This document shows, piece by piece, positions 41,270 through 54,100 of a stretch of 64,000 bases of DNA (position 1 is its first letter; each line of letters begins with the position of its first letter). The translations under genes were made by a program, and so were the position numbers. The stretch is taken from positions 3,087,647-3,151,646 of the forward strand of contig JAJEKV010000005.1 in assembly GCA_021234155.1 (NCBI GenBank), given 5' to 3'. The DNA comes from Isoetes taiwanensis (Eukaryota > Streptophyta > Lycopodiopsida > Isoetales > Isoetaceae). The notes under the pieces were generated by a model, which had not been told where the DNA came from, made no database searches, and was given only the letters and a program-made list of their open reading frames with translations.

Positions 41270-41760
41270 CTGCAACGGCTGTTACCACGAGGATCCTTTG
41301 GGCACAACTTCACTCTATCAAATCCAGAAATGCATAATGCGTGCACCCGGCACCTCTTCAAATGTCCTCCAGCATTTTGGAGCCTGCGCCCTGCCCCTTG
41401 AGGCTATCTTAGTGCGGGTCCTTGGGGCAAGTTACACTTGAAGACTCTCCCTTTTCTGACTTCTTCGCCTTCCCTTGACTTTGAATTCAGGCCATTGTTC
41501 GGTCACAAGGCTTGCCTTCCCGATCGCTGCGTCTTTTTTTTCTTCTTTTTTTTCTTCTTCCTCCTCCGAACTCTCCGTCTCTTCCCACCTCTTTATCCGA
41601 TGTTCATCTCTCCCAGCTCTACCCTTGCACATCCGGATCTACCTGCTCTACCTGCGGCTCTTTCATTTTTTACGCTTCACCCACCGCGAATGGGTTCAAG
41701 AGTGGATCCTTGCACTTAAGCTCCATCAGTTCGGTGTTTCCACAAGATCCTGCAAAAGTT
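41270..41760 (-). pseudogene. Upstream exon: acidic linker and Cys-rich segment
   Basis: Minus strand from acceptor AACTTTTGCAG near 41,756 (CGNTELMELKCKDPLLNPF), through an acidic Glu/Lys run (SSEEEEEKKEEKKDA, 41,540-41,570) and VTEQWPEFKVKGRRRSQK, to GGHLKRCRVHALCISGF and KLCPKDPRGNSRC, ending at a GCAG|GTAAGA donor (41,269). The Cys/His pattern suggests a small zinc-binding module, not assigned. Frame breaks occur at 41,63x and about 41,40x. Confidence 0.45.
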
Positions 41761-42105
41761 AAAAACCCTATGCGCCGCATAGACAAACTAAAGTACCCTT
41801 TTTTTGTTGCTTGAAACAAGCACCGTATGAATTCTTGAAGCGTTCTCATTCGCGGACATACTCAGTCTAAAAAACATCGGGTCAACTAAGTCATGTGGTG
41901 TCTTCTCCCTTTACGGTGGTGGTGATCGTTATTGCAGCCATGCTTAGAAAAGTTGTATTTCATTGATTACACACACTTCTTAAAATCTGATCCGGTCAAC
42001 TTCGACTTTGGCAAGGAAGATTTAAGTAGCAATGTCTACAGATACACATAGTGCCGGTAATCTGGGATATTCACCACCTCGAATGATTAACCATTGACGT
42101 TCCTA

Positions 42106-42205
42106 NNNNNNNNNNNNNNNNNNNNNNNNNNNNNNNNNNNNNNNNNNNNNNNNNNNNNNNNNNNNNNNNNNNNNNNNNNNNNNNNNNNNNNNNNNNNNNN
42201 NNNNN
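42106..42205. other. Assembly gap of 100 N
   Basis: Exactly 100 N, the conventional placeholder for a gap of unknown length. It falls within the span of the methyltransferase-like gene, so exons may be missing. Confidence 1.
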
Positions 42206-42399
42206 CGAAGAGAACCGTCATCATTAAGGTCCATGTTTGCGGTGTGAGTGGGGGAGCTTAGGGGAGCTTGCACATCACGAGAAGGTTTTTACGCCTTTGG
42301 GTTCTTCCCTCTGATATAAAACTGCTTAGTCGGAAAAATAAAAGAATGCTACAAAAACAAAGTGACTAAGTAAAAGAGTGAAAACAAAAACATAATAAA

Positions 42400-42605
42400 C
42401 CTATCGCGGCGCATAGACACACTAGGTTGTTGTCTAATGACAAGTAGACAAAATACCTATTATTATCGTCTATAATTATAAATAGTTTTTGTCTATGCGT
42501 ACCGCAGAGACAAAAACCTTGGATATCTATCTTGACATAGACACGCCCGTTTTAATCTCTGGCATTGCAAGGACGAAAATTGTGTCTATCTTGGCGCGCC
42601 AAAAT
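42400..42605. repeat. Cluster of four hairpin copies
   Basis: CCTATCGCGGCGCATAGACAC (42,400-42,420), TTTTTGTCTATGCGTACCGCAGAGACAAAAA (42,487-42,517), ATCTATCTTGACATAGACACG (42,525-42,546) and TGTGTCTATCTTGGCGCGCC (42,582-42,601), in decreasing order of pairing quality. Confidence 0.75.
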
Positions 42606-44140
42606 TTAATAACCTACTCCAAGCGTGCAAGGACAAAAAATTTGTCTGTATGGGTAAACATCATCATCTCATATAGAACTTCTTCTACCTGCTGCTTCTA
42701 CATAATGGCAAAGCCATGAAGACAATATAAAGAGGTAATTTGCAACTAACCTATTTTTCATTTCCACAAGCTAACAACATCTAAAAATGCAACAAACTAA
42801 ATTCTAAAGAAATGCTTATAACTACACTAGGCGGGGAAAACCGTGCAACAGACACCTTGCATTTCATGAAGTGCTATCTGGTTGCTGCTGGAGATGTTGT
42901 AAAAACTTAGGAGAAGAACTTCGAAGCGGGCGAGGCTGATTAACGGTGGCCTAGAAACAAAGGTATCTGAAATGGCGCGGTCAGCTGTTATACTCCGTAT
43001 TATTAAATGATTCTGATTTTCATTATGGAAAGATGGACGTTTGTACCATAGGTTGCTTATAGTACTATTACGTATAAGCATAGGCAAGCCCCAGTAGGCG
43101 ATATGTTTATTTCTTGAACTGTGCGTACAAAGTGTTTTGTTTAGGCCATCTATCGCGGCGCCACGGTAAGCCAGGTAGACTTATGTTTTATTTCTTTGAA
43201 CCTATCGTGCATAGTATTTGTTCACTATCCCCACAGCGTGCTTAGGATTTATTAAGTGGAATCTATGGGATTCTGTTGATTTGCCTATCTTGGCGCAGGG
43301 ACGCGTACTTTAACCGTGCGTTTATTATTGGTAGTCTTGCAGCTGCTTTTACAATCTTCACGGCAAACATGAGCCAGTGATCCATGCTGGAAGTGCTGTT
43401 ATTTTGTTTGTGCATTGAGTAAGTTGCTCTCCCTCACCTCCAAAGTACATTACAAGGCTGTGGCAAGAATCCTCAGCAAGAAATGGAGGGTCGCAAAGTC
43501 CTGTACATTTGATCCGCCCCTCTTCCATTTGTCACTCCTTCACCCACTCACATATCACGTCGCTTCGTGTAAATTTAGAACTCCTTAAAGCTGTAACTTT
43601 CCACCAAAGGCAAAATATTCTCCATCTCCTTCGCCAGGCGCAGAAAATGGGGAGGTCAGCTATATTTTTGATACACTTCCGCGCGGAACGAACAAACAAC
43701 TGGAGGATATTTGGCGTTAAGCGAATTAAATGCCAGAGACCTTCAGCGAAAGGGTTGAAAAATATCTCCACGTTAGAGAAAAAATCAAGGAACACTATTT
43801 CCCGCAGTCATTACCTTGCAGCTCAGCAGATTAAGTAGCGTGAGTTGAACACACCAATTTAATGCCGCTGGCAGAAGGCCTACAAGAAACCTGCTACAAG
43901 ATCACAGCTTTTTAAAATCTAAAGCCGTATGAGATTTAAAGGATCCTTTAAAAATTTTTCACGTCTGATGTTGGAACAAACAATAAGGCTTAAATACGAA
44001 GACCTTTAAGGAGCTAACTGCAGCATGAAAAATGTTTGCAGTCCTTCATTTCCGCGTAGAGCATAAAGGCATAACTTTATCTGGCCGAAGTGACGAAGCT
44101 GCATTGGGCGGAAGAACAACACTGCCCCGCGGTGAGGCAT
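42606..44140. other. Probable intron DNA with possible exons
   Basis: Contains hairpin copies near 43,145-43,166 and 43,281-43,303. Between 43,509 and 43,838 both strands have open frames of about 90-110 codons without recognisable motifs, so no gene is called. Confidence 0.4.
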
Positions 44141-44149
44141 TTGTCAACT

Positions 44150-44535
44150 AAGCACCAAAACGCCACATACCTTAGGTGATAGCCGTAGATAAGCTGCGTC
44201 ACGAAGCAGCAGATTTGAATCACGTGTGGTATTCGCATCACCCAAAAAGCAGTTAAGCATGTCTTTGTTTAAGCGAAGAGCTTGGCTTGTGGATTTCTTT
44301 GGCCGATGATGCGAAAGGTTACTTAGCGGTCGGTTATCATGTGGGTAGCTTTGCGAAAGGTCTATTAGCAGCCTGAATACCGAGGCCGGGACGAAGTTCA
44401 TTTCGCTAGCCGGTTGTGGAAAGGCGAGAATTTAACCGTTAAGTTCGAAGGAACCACGGGTTTCACGTCTAGCGCCAACTGTTCTCTTTTTGAAGAGAAA
44501 GAGATCTCGACTAAGGTTCTGCAGGAAGAAGTAAA
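44150..44535 (-). pseudogene. Exon-like segment upstream of the methyltransferase part
   Basis: Minus strand from acceptor TTCCTGCAG (about 44,520) to donor CCTAAG|GTATGT (about 44,164). One frame is open throughout except a single TAA: NLSRDLFLFKKRTVGARRE, MNFVPASVFRLLIDLSQSYP, RLNKDMLNCFLGDANTTRDS, YLRLSPK. The strand matches the methyltransferase-like exons and a hairpin lies just upstream in the next intron. It may be an N-terminal exon of the same gene or a separate gene. Family not recognised. Confidence 0.45.
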
Positions 44536-44640
44536 AGTACCTACGTTCATGATTTTACCTGCGATGCACAATCAATGTTTTCAGCGATCATGGCAGCAGT
44601 CAAAATCAATCTTACTTACATAAGCGCGCCAGGAAAAATT

Positions 44641-44669
44641 ATTTTGTCTATGCGATACATAGGCAAAAC
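44641..44669. repeat. Dispersed hairpin copy
   Basis: ATTTTGTCTATGCGATACATAGGCAAAAC, with arms TTTTGTCTATG and CATAGGCAAAA. It lies between exon-like segments. Confidence 0.8.
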
Positions 44670-46059
44670 AAGTTTTGATTAGTGCCATGTCACTCGAGCA
44701 AGAAATATACGTGCCTATAAACACAGAACGATTTTGTGATACATTTAAAATGGCAAACAAAAGCTTCATTTTATTCTGAATCCAAATTTGGCGGCAGCCG
44801 AAGAGCTCGAGCTTTAGAAGAAAAACTTGCGAAGCGCCGAAAAAAAAATCGCTGGAGAAACCATTCACGTTATATATACATTTGGTGGTAACGGATCAAG
44901 GCTCGGCTCTCACCCTCCGCTGTGGAATGAGCTACAAAAGTTAGGAAGCGGATTTTGCATTGTTGGTACTTTGATTTTAATGGTGTAGTGGACTGCGAGG
45001 ATTTACTTAAGGCACCCAAACATTCATGTGATCTAACCTTAACGACAATTCTTAACAAGATAGTAACATGAAAAAGCTACCTCCGGTCGCTTTATATGCA
45101 ATTTGGACAATACCACGAGAGAGAACAAAAACCGGGTATTCTTTGCTTCTTTGTACTATACGGCGCGGCTTGGCATATTTAGGAAGGTTAAGTGGAGCTT
45201 TCTTCTAGTGGTCACACGGCCAGTCGACGGATGTTGATGGCACCGGTGAACTCAAAACTTTTGTCGCCCGACTCATGTTGGAAGTGATTGAACAATCTTA
45301 CAATCAGGAGCCAGTTATCGAGTCGCCATGAGAGACTACTCGATTCCGTGAATTTGTTTTCAAAAGCAGTCTACTTCAGGATCCTGCACCATCACCAGCT
45401 AAATAATTTGACATTTCAGCATCATATCAATTCAAAATTAACAGCAGGAAAGCATCTTCAAGGTAAATACTGTAACCTCCAGTCACAGGCTGCTGAACGG
45501 GGTTGGAAGTACATAAAGTTTATGTGAGGCGTTACGAAATAGAAAAAACTGCAGCAGCCTAAAAAGTTCATTGAGCAAAGATCATTAAGGATCCCTTTGT
45601 CTCGGCCCAACATGGAAAAACATACGGTTGGGGTTACGTACTTGATGGCGGCAGACAAGCGCTGGTGGGAAGACTGGTTTGAGGTCGCGACAGATTTAAC
45701 AAAGATCTTGAGCAACATGTAGAGGTTCCTTTAAGATGGCCTTTTGAGAGTCGGCCCAGATCCTAGCATTCAAATTCCACAGGGGAAAGTCTGTTCAGGG
45801 ACTGCACTCCCAACAGTAGAACAAGCAAGATCGACGTCAAATGTATTTAAGGCGAGAAAAGCGATAAAAGAAATGGGGTCAAACTCGGAAAAACTGCGGA
45901 CACAAGGACATGTTATCGCGGTCCCTTCAGCAGAGATGGCGATGAGGCGTCGCTTTACGGATTACGGGGTCAAAGATATTACCACAAGATAACCTTCAGC
46001 CCAGGTTGTAAGGTTAGCGTGCCTTGGGCTGCAGTCCACGCCTCTTGTCCACCTTACCT

Positions 46060-46290
46060 CAAACTTTACTTTGAGGTTAAATGCCAACTTAGCAGCTTCG
46101 CAGACATTGTTGAAAGAACATCGAGACGCTTCGGGCGGCCGCCGCGAAAAGCGAGCTGCGCCACGTCCAGTTCTTGGCGAACCAGCGAGAGGTCCCTAGT
46201 AGTGGGAGATGAAGAAGGAATGATGGAAGTATGTGGCGTTCTGATGAAGCCACTCCTTGCGATTAGCGTATGCTCCCCAGCAAAGCTGCT
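46060..46290 (-). pseudogene. Possible 5' exon of the minus-strand gene
   Basis: The minus frame reads RSGFIRTPHTSIIPSSSPTT, then TRDLSLVRQELDVAQLAFRG and RLDVLSTMSAKLL. A neighbouring frame reads NNVCEAAKLAFNLKVKFE up to a GAG|GTAAGG donor near 46,067. The Ser/Pro/Thr-rich start is typical of a disordered N-terminus. A plus-strand frame of 92 codons covers the same bases, so strand is not certain. Confidence 0.35.
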
Positions 46291-46507
46291 ATTGTAAAAG
46301 AGTGTAAATTGTAGTTATTCACACTTTTGCCAGAGAAACTATATTTTTGTCGTAAGTTGTTTGGCTCGCTCACAAGACTTTGGTATTTCTTTGTGTCCTC
46401 TGCTTGCGATACAAAAGCTTATTAAACTTTTGTAAGGATGTTGAATATTAAACAAGACAGCTAGAAGATACTTTATTTTCATTTGCTGAAATAATTTTTG
46501 TCTTGAA

Positions 46508-46705
46508 TTTGTCTATCTTTAGCGCATAGACATTTTATCTTAAAGTTTGTTCCAGGCTTAGTGAATGAACACATGTGCATGCTTTGCAAAACAGATCTTA
46601 AGTGAAAGAGATTCAAGCTCATACAGAAACTTCAGTGATTTGTATTATTTTTGGTATGCAAAAAATTTCTAGCTAGGAGGAGGCTGTCTATGCAGCGCGC
46701 AGCAC
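46508..46705. repeat. Two outer hairpin copies
   Basis: TTTGTCTATCTTTAGCGCATAGACA (46,508-46,532) and CTGTCTATGCAGCGCGCAG (46,684-46,702, decayed). They mark the upstream limit of the hairpin-rich interval. Confidence 0.7.
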
Positions 46706-47036
46706 CTTGTCTCCCGAGGTTTTTCTGAGACTAGACATATTTTTCTTTTAAAAGCTTTAAAAGGTGCTTTAACTAAGATTCCAACCTTTTTTTGTTGATT
46801 TCTTGTCCGTACTAGCTTCCCAAGTTTTGTTTTGAGACACTAAAAATGAGTTACCTGAAGAAAAAAGAAACGGTATTTTAATAAAATTAGGCATAAGAGA
46901 GCACACATTAACTAAATTTGTAGTCTATTTTTAAGTGACCCAAAAGTGGTAATTAATTTAGGAATCTTAGGAATCTACAAAAGATGCTTTTTATTAGTGC
47001 AATTGCAGGTCATTGATCGCGTTTGTCCGTCACCAT

Positions 47037-48298
47037 TAAAAGAAAAATAAGAAAGGGAAAAAAGAGGCAAAAGAAAAAGGAAGAAAAAAACGATGAAAAT
47101 TAAGAAGAAGGAAAAGAGAGAAGAAAAAAGAAGCGATGAAAAAGGGAGAAAAAAGGAAAGAGGAAAAGAGGAAAGGAAAAAGAAAAAGCAAAATGAAAAG
47201 GAGAAAGGAAAAGAAAAAGGAAAGGAAAGGAAAAAGAGCGATAGAAAAGAATAAAAAGAAAAGCAAGAGGAAAAAGGAAAGAAGAAGGAAAGGAAAAAGG
47301 GAAAAGATAAAAGGAAATGAAAAAGGAATAGAATAAGTGAGGGGGGGAAAGGGAAGGAAAAAAAGAGGGCACACATGAGAAAGGGAGTAAGTAAAAGGGT
47401 GAAAGGAGAAAAAAGGTAAGGGAAAGACAGAAAGGGTTACACACCAAAGTCCATAGGAAAAAGGAAATTAGCAGGAAAGAGAGGAAAAGAACAAAAGAAG
47501 AACTTACAGGAAAAGGGAGCGAGAAAAGAGAAAAAGGAAAGAGCATTAAGGAGAAGGTGAAGAAAGAAAGCAGGCCAAAAAGAGCATCGAGATAAAGAAA
47601 GAAATGATGGAAAAGAGGAGGAAAGGATTGGGAAATGGGGCCAGACAAAAGGGTAGGGAACAGGAATAAGGAAAAAAAGAGGAAAAGAGGAAGGAGAAAA
47701 GAGCCACGAGAGAGAAAAAGGAAGAAGGAAAGAGTGCAGAAACTGAAAAAGAAAGGAGAAAAGTGGAAATAGAAAAGGGGAAGAAGGATGGAAAGAAAGG
47801 AAAAAGTCACATAAAAAGGTTGAAAAGGGAATGGAAAGAAGCGTATATGAAAAGGAAAGAGCGGAAGGAAAAATGTAAAGGGAAAGAAAGAAAGGAAAAA
47901 AGAGCAGGGAAAGTATAAGAAAAGAGATGAAGTTGAAGGAAAGGGCGAAAAAAGGAGGAAAGCAAAAGAGCATGAGGAAAAGGAGAAGTAGAGGAAAAGA
48001 GAGATGGGGGAGAAGAACCCGTGATCAGAGGAAGGATAGGAGAAAGGAAGAAAAAAGGAGCACATGAAAAGGTAAGCAAAAGAACAAAAAAAATCACATG
48101 AGAAGCGGGAAGAAAGGAAGGAAAAGAAGGAAGAGGAAGGAAAAGCGAATGGAAAAGAAGTAGTAGAAAAATGGGAAGAAGCGAGGGAAAGATAAAAGGA
48201 AGGAAAAAAACTGATAGAAAAAGAAGAAAAAGGGAAGGGAAAAGGAAGGCAAAGGAGGAAGGGGGGTTAAGAAAGGAGAATAAAAAAAAGAAAAGAAA
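47037..48298. repeat. R-Y tract 3 (purine on plus strand)
   Basis: About 1.26 kb of A and G with sparse C/T, in words such as GGAAAAGAGG and AAAGGAAG. The 321-residue minus open frame over it is a low-complexity artefact. It abuts the truncated start of family 2 copy B. Confidence 0.92.
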
Positions 48299-48366
48299 TT
48301 TCAGGGTTCCTAATTTATACTTGATGAGGTGGGTATACTAGATGCAAATATAATGTATTTCATTAT

Positions 48367-51141
48367 ACGAATGAAACTCTTCTTTTGCCATCTAACTACC
48401 AAGAATATTCTTTTGCCATCAACTGCAAAAATTCTAAGGTCTGCGACAGGTGTTGCCTTATTTAGCAACTTGATTCCAGTGTTCTCAGATTCTCTCTTCT
48501 TTAGCCCGCCGCCTATAGGTTGTAATAGTCACTGGCCATTTGAAATGCCTCAATCTGTGAACATTTGTGCAATATATTTTGCAGTGCATAGATATAGCTA
48601 TAGGACACCTTTGATATACACGGATGACCCACAATCCATATATCCATATGGTCCATTTTCATACGGTTTCTATGATGCACCTTGAATTTCCTTTCTCACA
48701 AAGAAATTTTACCGTAGCATATTATGCTGGTGCTATCAAATGATATGCATTATTAGCCACATGTTGTATAAAGCATTTGATGCCATAAAATTAAACGACA
48801 ATGCACAGAGCTTATTTATGATTTTGTATGCACATTTAACGCTATTTGATTTAAAACATAGCGCCGGGGACCATAGTACACACAAGATTGGAATACTTCT
48901 AAAAGTTTATGTAGATAAATAGCATAATTATGCAGTCCCAAAGCAAGTTATTATGCCAGGCCGCCGCGACCGGTTTGTTGGACCTTTTGTTGGACCACGA
49001 GGGACTAATTTTATGGCCTGTCTCAGCATTGGCCATTGGTGTGTGTTTTTAGGCACACATAATTGGATAGAAGATGTGAGACCCATACCAAATATATGGT
49101 GGCTCTTTAGAAAAAAAGTTTATATTTCCCCTTAAGACATGGCTTATAAACCACACACGATGCCTTGAGGGTTGGCTCATAATTTTAATAATCATTTTAT
49201 TATTTGCTTTGGACCTTGCATATATTATGCAGTTGGGCATCAAATAATATCGTGTTTGCATTAGATTTTAAAGTCAAGGCATGGTGCATGGAATATAGTT
49301 CACCGTAGCCTATATTGCCCGGTTAGTATGCTTTGAATAATTGCCTATGGACAAGATGGTATGGGGACCACTATACCCGGAGGCTGCTTAAAATATGCAA
49401 CAAAACACGTGCGGCTCATACACTTTCGGCGCTAACCTAAAGCGGACTTGGATTTTAGAAACAAAGCAGTGCGGCGGGTCCTAGGTTGAAACACCAGTAA
49501 TGGAAAAAATAAATCAAGAACGTTCAGCGTACAAGGAGACGGATTCATGCTTCTAAGCGATTTTTGATGCAATGAAGGCGACTTCCTTCAAAATATGGTA
49601 TTTCTTCTTAGACAGCCTCCTCTTTTACAAGTCTATTCAGCATAAAATGAAGCATGATCTTGAAGGAGCATATTAGTTTCATTGTTTACCTAAATGCCGT
49701 TCTCATTTTGAAACAAATATGCAAAACCATACACGCACACTTGATGCAGAAACTAAGTCGGCCCGGCTCACAGTCAGCGCCCATTTATCTCTGGCTTACT
49801 ACGCGCTGCATGAAAGATACGAAACATACCGCCACATCCATCTATCTTATTTAGCCACAGTCATTCTGTTTTCAAACAAAGTGTTTGCAGTTCATGGTTC
49901 AATATGTCATCCCCATGGATATCTTCCATCAGGACTTATCCATATATCCATCTGCTTGAGATCTATACAATTTTACAATCAGGTTTGCCTATAAGAACTA
50001 TCAAGAATGATGGTTAGGCAAGTGAGACATATTGCTTTATGGCAGGAATAATTGTGTGCTTTTGTAAGATCGAAGATTTGGGGAAGGAACCAAAGTCTGG
50101 AACGGCAAAGGAGTTACCTGCATAGCTATTTGCGGACATATACACCAGTGCATGATATAGAGCTCGCGGAAGGTGAGTCTGATGATGGCGTCCTTCCTTA
50201 AAACGAGGTTTTCATATTTTGTCGAGCGTAGCTTATATAGTTCTAGTTGACCTCAAAACTAGACACATAATGCTATATCTGTGGTTCTTATGTTTTATGC
50301 ATTTCTATCTTTTGCTTACTTGATTTAATTATAAGAGACAGAGGCGATAAGCCATGGAATTCTAAACTTACGGCCTTACTTACCTTTTACCCTAAATAAC
50401 TAGTAATGATTGGAGTCTGGATAACGGGGTTTCCATTTCACCCATCTTGTGTTGATTTATTGGAGCGTCTTTGGAGAGATGCTACTTTAAGGACAAATCT
50501 GCTTTTGTGATCTTTATCTCATGTTGTTGCTTAAAAGCGTCTACATATAAAAAGAGTATAATTACAATACCTTGTTTCATATTTTGCAAAACTTTTCGAA
50601 ACTGCGACAAAACATTACTTTCTCTGCAAACTCCCGCCTCTTTAATTTGAAATACATCTTAAAATTGCTATAAAAAGCACTGGCAACTTTACATATACTC
50701 CTATTTTAAATAATCCAGTGTATTTATTTCACCAAAGGAAAAATTATCAAAAGGCCTTAATGCATTTGTAGCATATTTGATTAAAATATAGTGTCAATAA
50801 ACCACCATTGGTTTGCCTTACAAGCCAAACTTCAGTATCACTTATCTGCTGTGCATATTCCCGATTGTGTTTTTATTTAATGGGTACATATGTACCAGCG
50901 TACACATGCTGATTAATTTGTTAAAGAGTTCTTGCATGGAAGAGCATGCATTGAGTGCCACTAAAACATGTTAGAAATATGATTGTTAAAGTGGTCCAAA
51001 GATTCAACATGAAATGCACCTTTATTTGTTTTGGTTTATTTAGGCAAAATGGACCTATGTGTCTTTGCATTTCCATTCTATCTTCTACACCTCGGCCTTA
51101 CTTCACATAGGACCCACCTTGTCTTAGGAGGGCCAAAATTT
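48367..51141 (+). repeat. Repeat family 2, copy B
   Basis: Matches copy A from CTCTTCTTTTGCCATCTAAC to about 35,925, then jumps by deletion to the terminal signature (GGACCCACCTTGTCTTAGGAGGGCCAAAATT). Copy C follows at once. Many small differences from copy A lie at CTG/CAG triplets. Confidence 0.85.
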
Positions 51142-51160
51142 ATATATATGTAATATATAA

Positions 51161-54100
51161 TTCAATGTCCACTTGGTAGCTGCCATCTAACACCAAGAAT
51201 ATTCGCAAAATAACTACAGAATTCTAAAGGTCCCTTTTAGCTCACGGGTACCTTGACCCAGCAGCAGTTTAATGTTCTCACGATTCTCTCTTCTTGCCCC
51301 TTGCTCCTATGGGTTGTAATAGTCTGGCAATTTCCAGAAATGCCTCAAAATCCCTATGGCAGAGACATTTGTCTTATATATGTTTTTGCGGTGCATAGAT
51401 ATGGCTATGAGACACCTTGATATACACGAGATGACTAATCCATATATAGCCCATATAGTCCATTTTCACTACGGTTTCTATGATGCGCCAGCAATTTCTT
51501 TCTCACAAAAAAAGAAATTCACCGTAGCATATTATGTAGTACTATCAAATAGCATCATTATTAGCCATGTTATAAAGCACATTTGATGCCATAAAATTAA
51601 GCAGCAAGTCGAAGCTTATTTATGATTTTGTATACATTTCTTTGCTATTGATTTCATGGTACACAAAGATGCAGATACTTCACAAGGATTTGCCGAGATG
51701 TCATCTCTTTGCCTCTTGTCACAGTCCAAAGCAAGTTATTATACTTGACCATACACCATGACCCATTGGACCAGCACATTGGACCACGAGGGATAATTTT
51801 TGTAATGCAATATCGCATTGGCCATTGGTGTGTGTTTTAGGCACACATAATTGGATAGAAAGATATGGACCTATACCAAATATAGTGGCTCTTTTAGAAA
51901 AGTTTTATATTCCCCTTAAGACATGGCTATAAACCACACGATGCCTTGAGGGATTTGGCTCATAATTTTAATAATAATTTTAATGGATTGCTTTGGACAT
52001 ATATTATACTTGATTGGAGCATCAAATAATAAATATTTGAATTTTAGTCAAAGGCATAGTGCATAAGGCATTTATCGCGTTCATAAGCCATATATTACCC
52101 GGTTAGTATCTTGAATAATTGCCTATAGACAAGATGGTGTAGGACCATATACGAGGAGCTGCGAAATATAATCTGAAAGCAAAACTTTGCATTAAACCAT
52201 ACACTTTCGGCGCTAACCTAAAAGCGGAACTTAGATTTTGAAGCAAAAAAGCGATTGCGGCCGAAGTTCTAGGTTATAATTTGCAAGCAATGGAAAAATG
52301 CGTCAGGCGATTTGCTGTACAAAAGAACAGTTCGTAAGCTTCAAAAAGGATTTTCGATACAATGAAAGGCGACTTCCCGCTAAAATATGGTATTTCTTCT
52401 TAGACCTTGTACTCTATACTTTACTTGTTGATCTATTTAGCGCCAAGCCGTCCGGCGCGATAGCAGAAGAACTGCGTATTTTCACCATTGTTTACCCTAA
52501 ATGTTTACGTTCTCATTTGAGCTAAATATCCCAAAAGCCATCTGCGCACGCCCGATCACGAAACTAAATTCGGCCCATTTCCTTGATCTGGCCGCCCATT
52601 TATCACTGCAGCTATACAACTTTATAGCCAGTGACGCGAAGATCTGGAGCATACTATACGTTCACGAACCCAAATCTATCTTTGTTTATTATGACCGATT
52701 ACGTTTCATTTCAAGAATATTTGCGGGTTAAGCGGTTCAATGTAATCATCCCCATGGATATCTTCCATCGAGGACTCTTATCCCGTATACATCCATCTCT
52801 TGAGATCTATAAATTTACAATCCGGTTTGCCAATGTCAGACTATCAAGGGGCAGATGGTTAGACAGCAGATATATTGCTTTATGGCAGGTGTTAATGTGC
52901 TTTTGGAAGATCGAAGAATTTGGAAGGAACAAAAGAATCTGCGGAACATGGCGGCAAAAGAGTTACACAGCAATAGCTGCCAAAACATATACACCGGTGC
53001 ATATTATAAGCCCGATTGCATATTATGGAAGGCTGCGAGGAAAGCCGGAAAATCGATGATGGCGTCCTTCCTTAAAACAGGATTTCTTTGTCCGCGTAAC
53101 CTGGCGGTTCCTAGTTGACCTCAAAACTAGACACATATTATATGTACGGCCAGGTTCTGTGTTTATGCATTTCTATCTTTTAACTTCTTGATTTAAGGTG
53201 CAAAGGCAGGCATTATAACCGCCGATTCTCAACACACCAGCGCGCACACACAATAAACTAACTAAGAGTGATTGGAGTGCAGTGCCGGAGTTCCATTTCC
53301 CACTTACATCTTGTATTGATTTGTAGAGCGATAACTGGAAAGTGCTGCTAAGGACAAAATACACTTTTTATGATCTTTATCTCATATTTATTTACTTAAT
53401 ACATATAAAGGCCTCACGCAATGCCCCTTAGATTTCATGTTTTGCAAGGCTTTTCGAGAAAACTAAAATTATGCATTTTCTAAAAACTATATACACTATA
53501 AACTCCCTTATCTTTGATTCGAAATCACATCTTAAATTTCTTCATAAAGCATATTTGACTTTGCATATACTCTATTTTAAATAGTCGATTAATAATTTAT
53601 TTCACCGGGAAGAGTTAATCAAAGGAAGGCCTAATACATTTGCTTAGCATATTTACATTAAATATAGTGTCAATAAACCACCATTGGTTTGCCTTACAAG
53701 CTAGCTTCAATGTGCTCATATACTATTACATATTCCCGGTGTGTTTTATTTAATTGGTACATATGTACGGCATGCACATCTTGATTAATTTGTTGTAAAG
53801 GGAGGTCTTGCATGAAGCATGCGTAAGGTGCCACTAAAACATGTTAGAAATATGATTAAAAAGTAAATTCAAAAGATTCAACATGAAATACACACTTTAT
53901 TTGTTTTAGTTTATTTAGGCAAAATGGACCTATGTGCATCTTTTGCATTTCATTCTATCTTAAGTACATTTTGTCGGCATATATGGATGAACTTTACTAA
54001 AGGTATATCCTCACGTAAGTTAACTATAGTCCTCTTTAATCATGCTTAAATTATGCACTTTAAGGTGTTTGCATATCCCGACCATTAAGCGATAGTGATG

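Noticed and set aside
40916-41401. 161-codon plus-strand frame
   Set aside because: Antisense to the Cys-rich and linker exons read on minus with splice sites; no recognisable motif on plus.
43509-43838. 109-codon plus-strand frame
   Set aside because: An 87-codon minus frame covers the same bases and neither has a motif; left as undecided intron or exon DNA.
45744-45992. 82-codon plus-strand frame with reasonable composition
   Set aside because: No splice context or motif; the minus strand is also open here, so strand cannot be decided by eye.
38562-46705. CRISPR-like array
   Set aside because: The repeats are palindromic and recurrent but unevenly spaced, divergent and in eukaryotic intron DNA, with no constant-length spacers.
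47100-48065. 321-codon minus open frame
   Set aside because: Longest frame in the window but pure low complexity over R-Y tract 3.
52631-53059. 142-codon plus-strand frame in family 2 copy C
   Set aside because: The same region in copies A and B is not open in this frame; only the shorter segment ending MMASFLKTGF is conserved.
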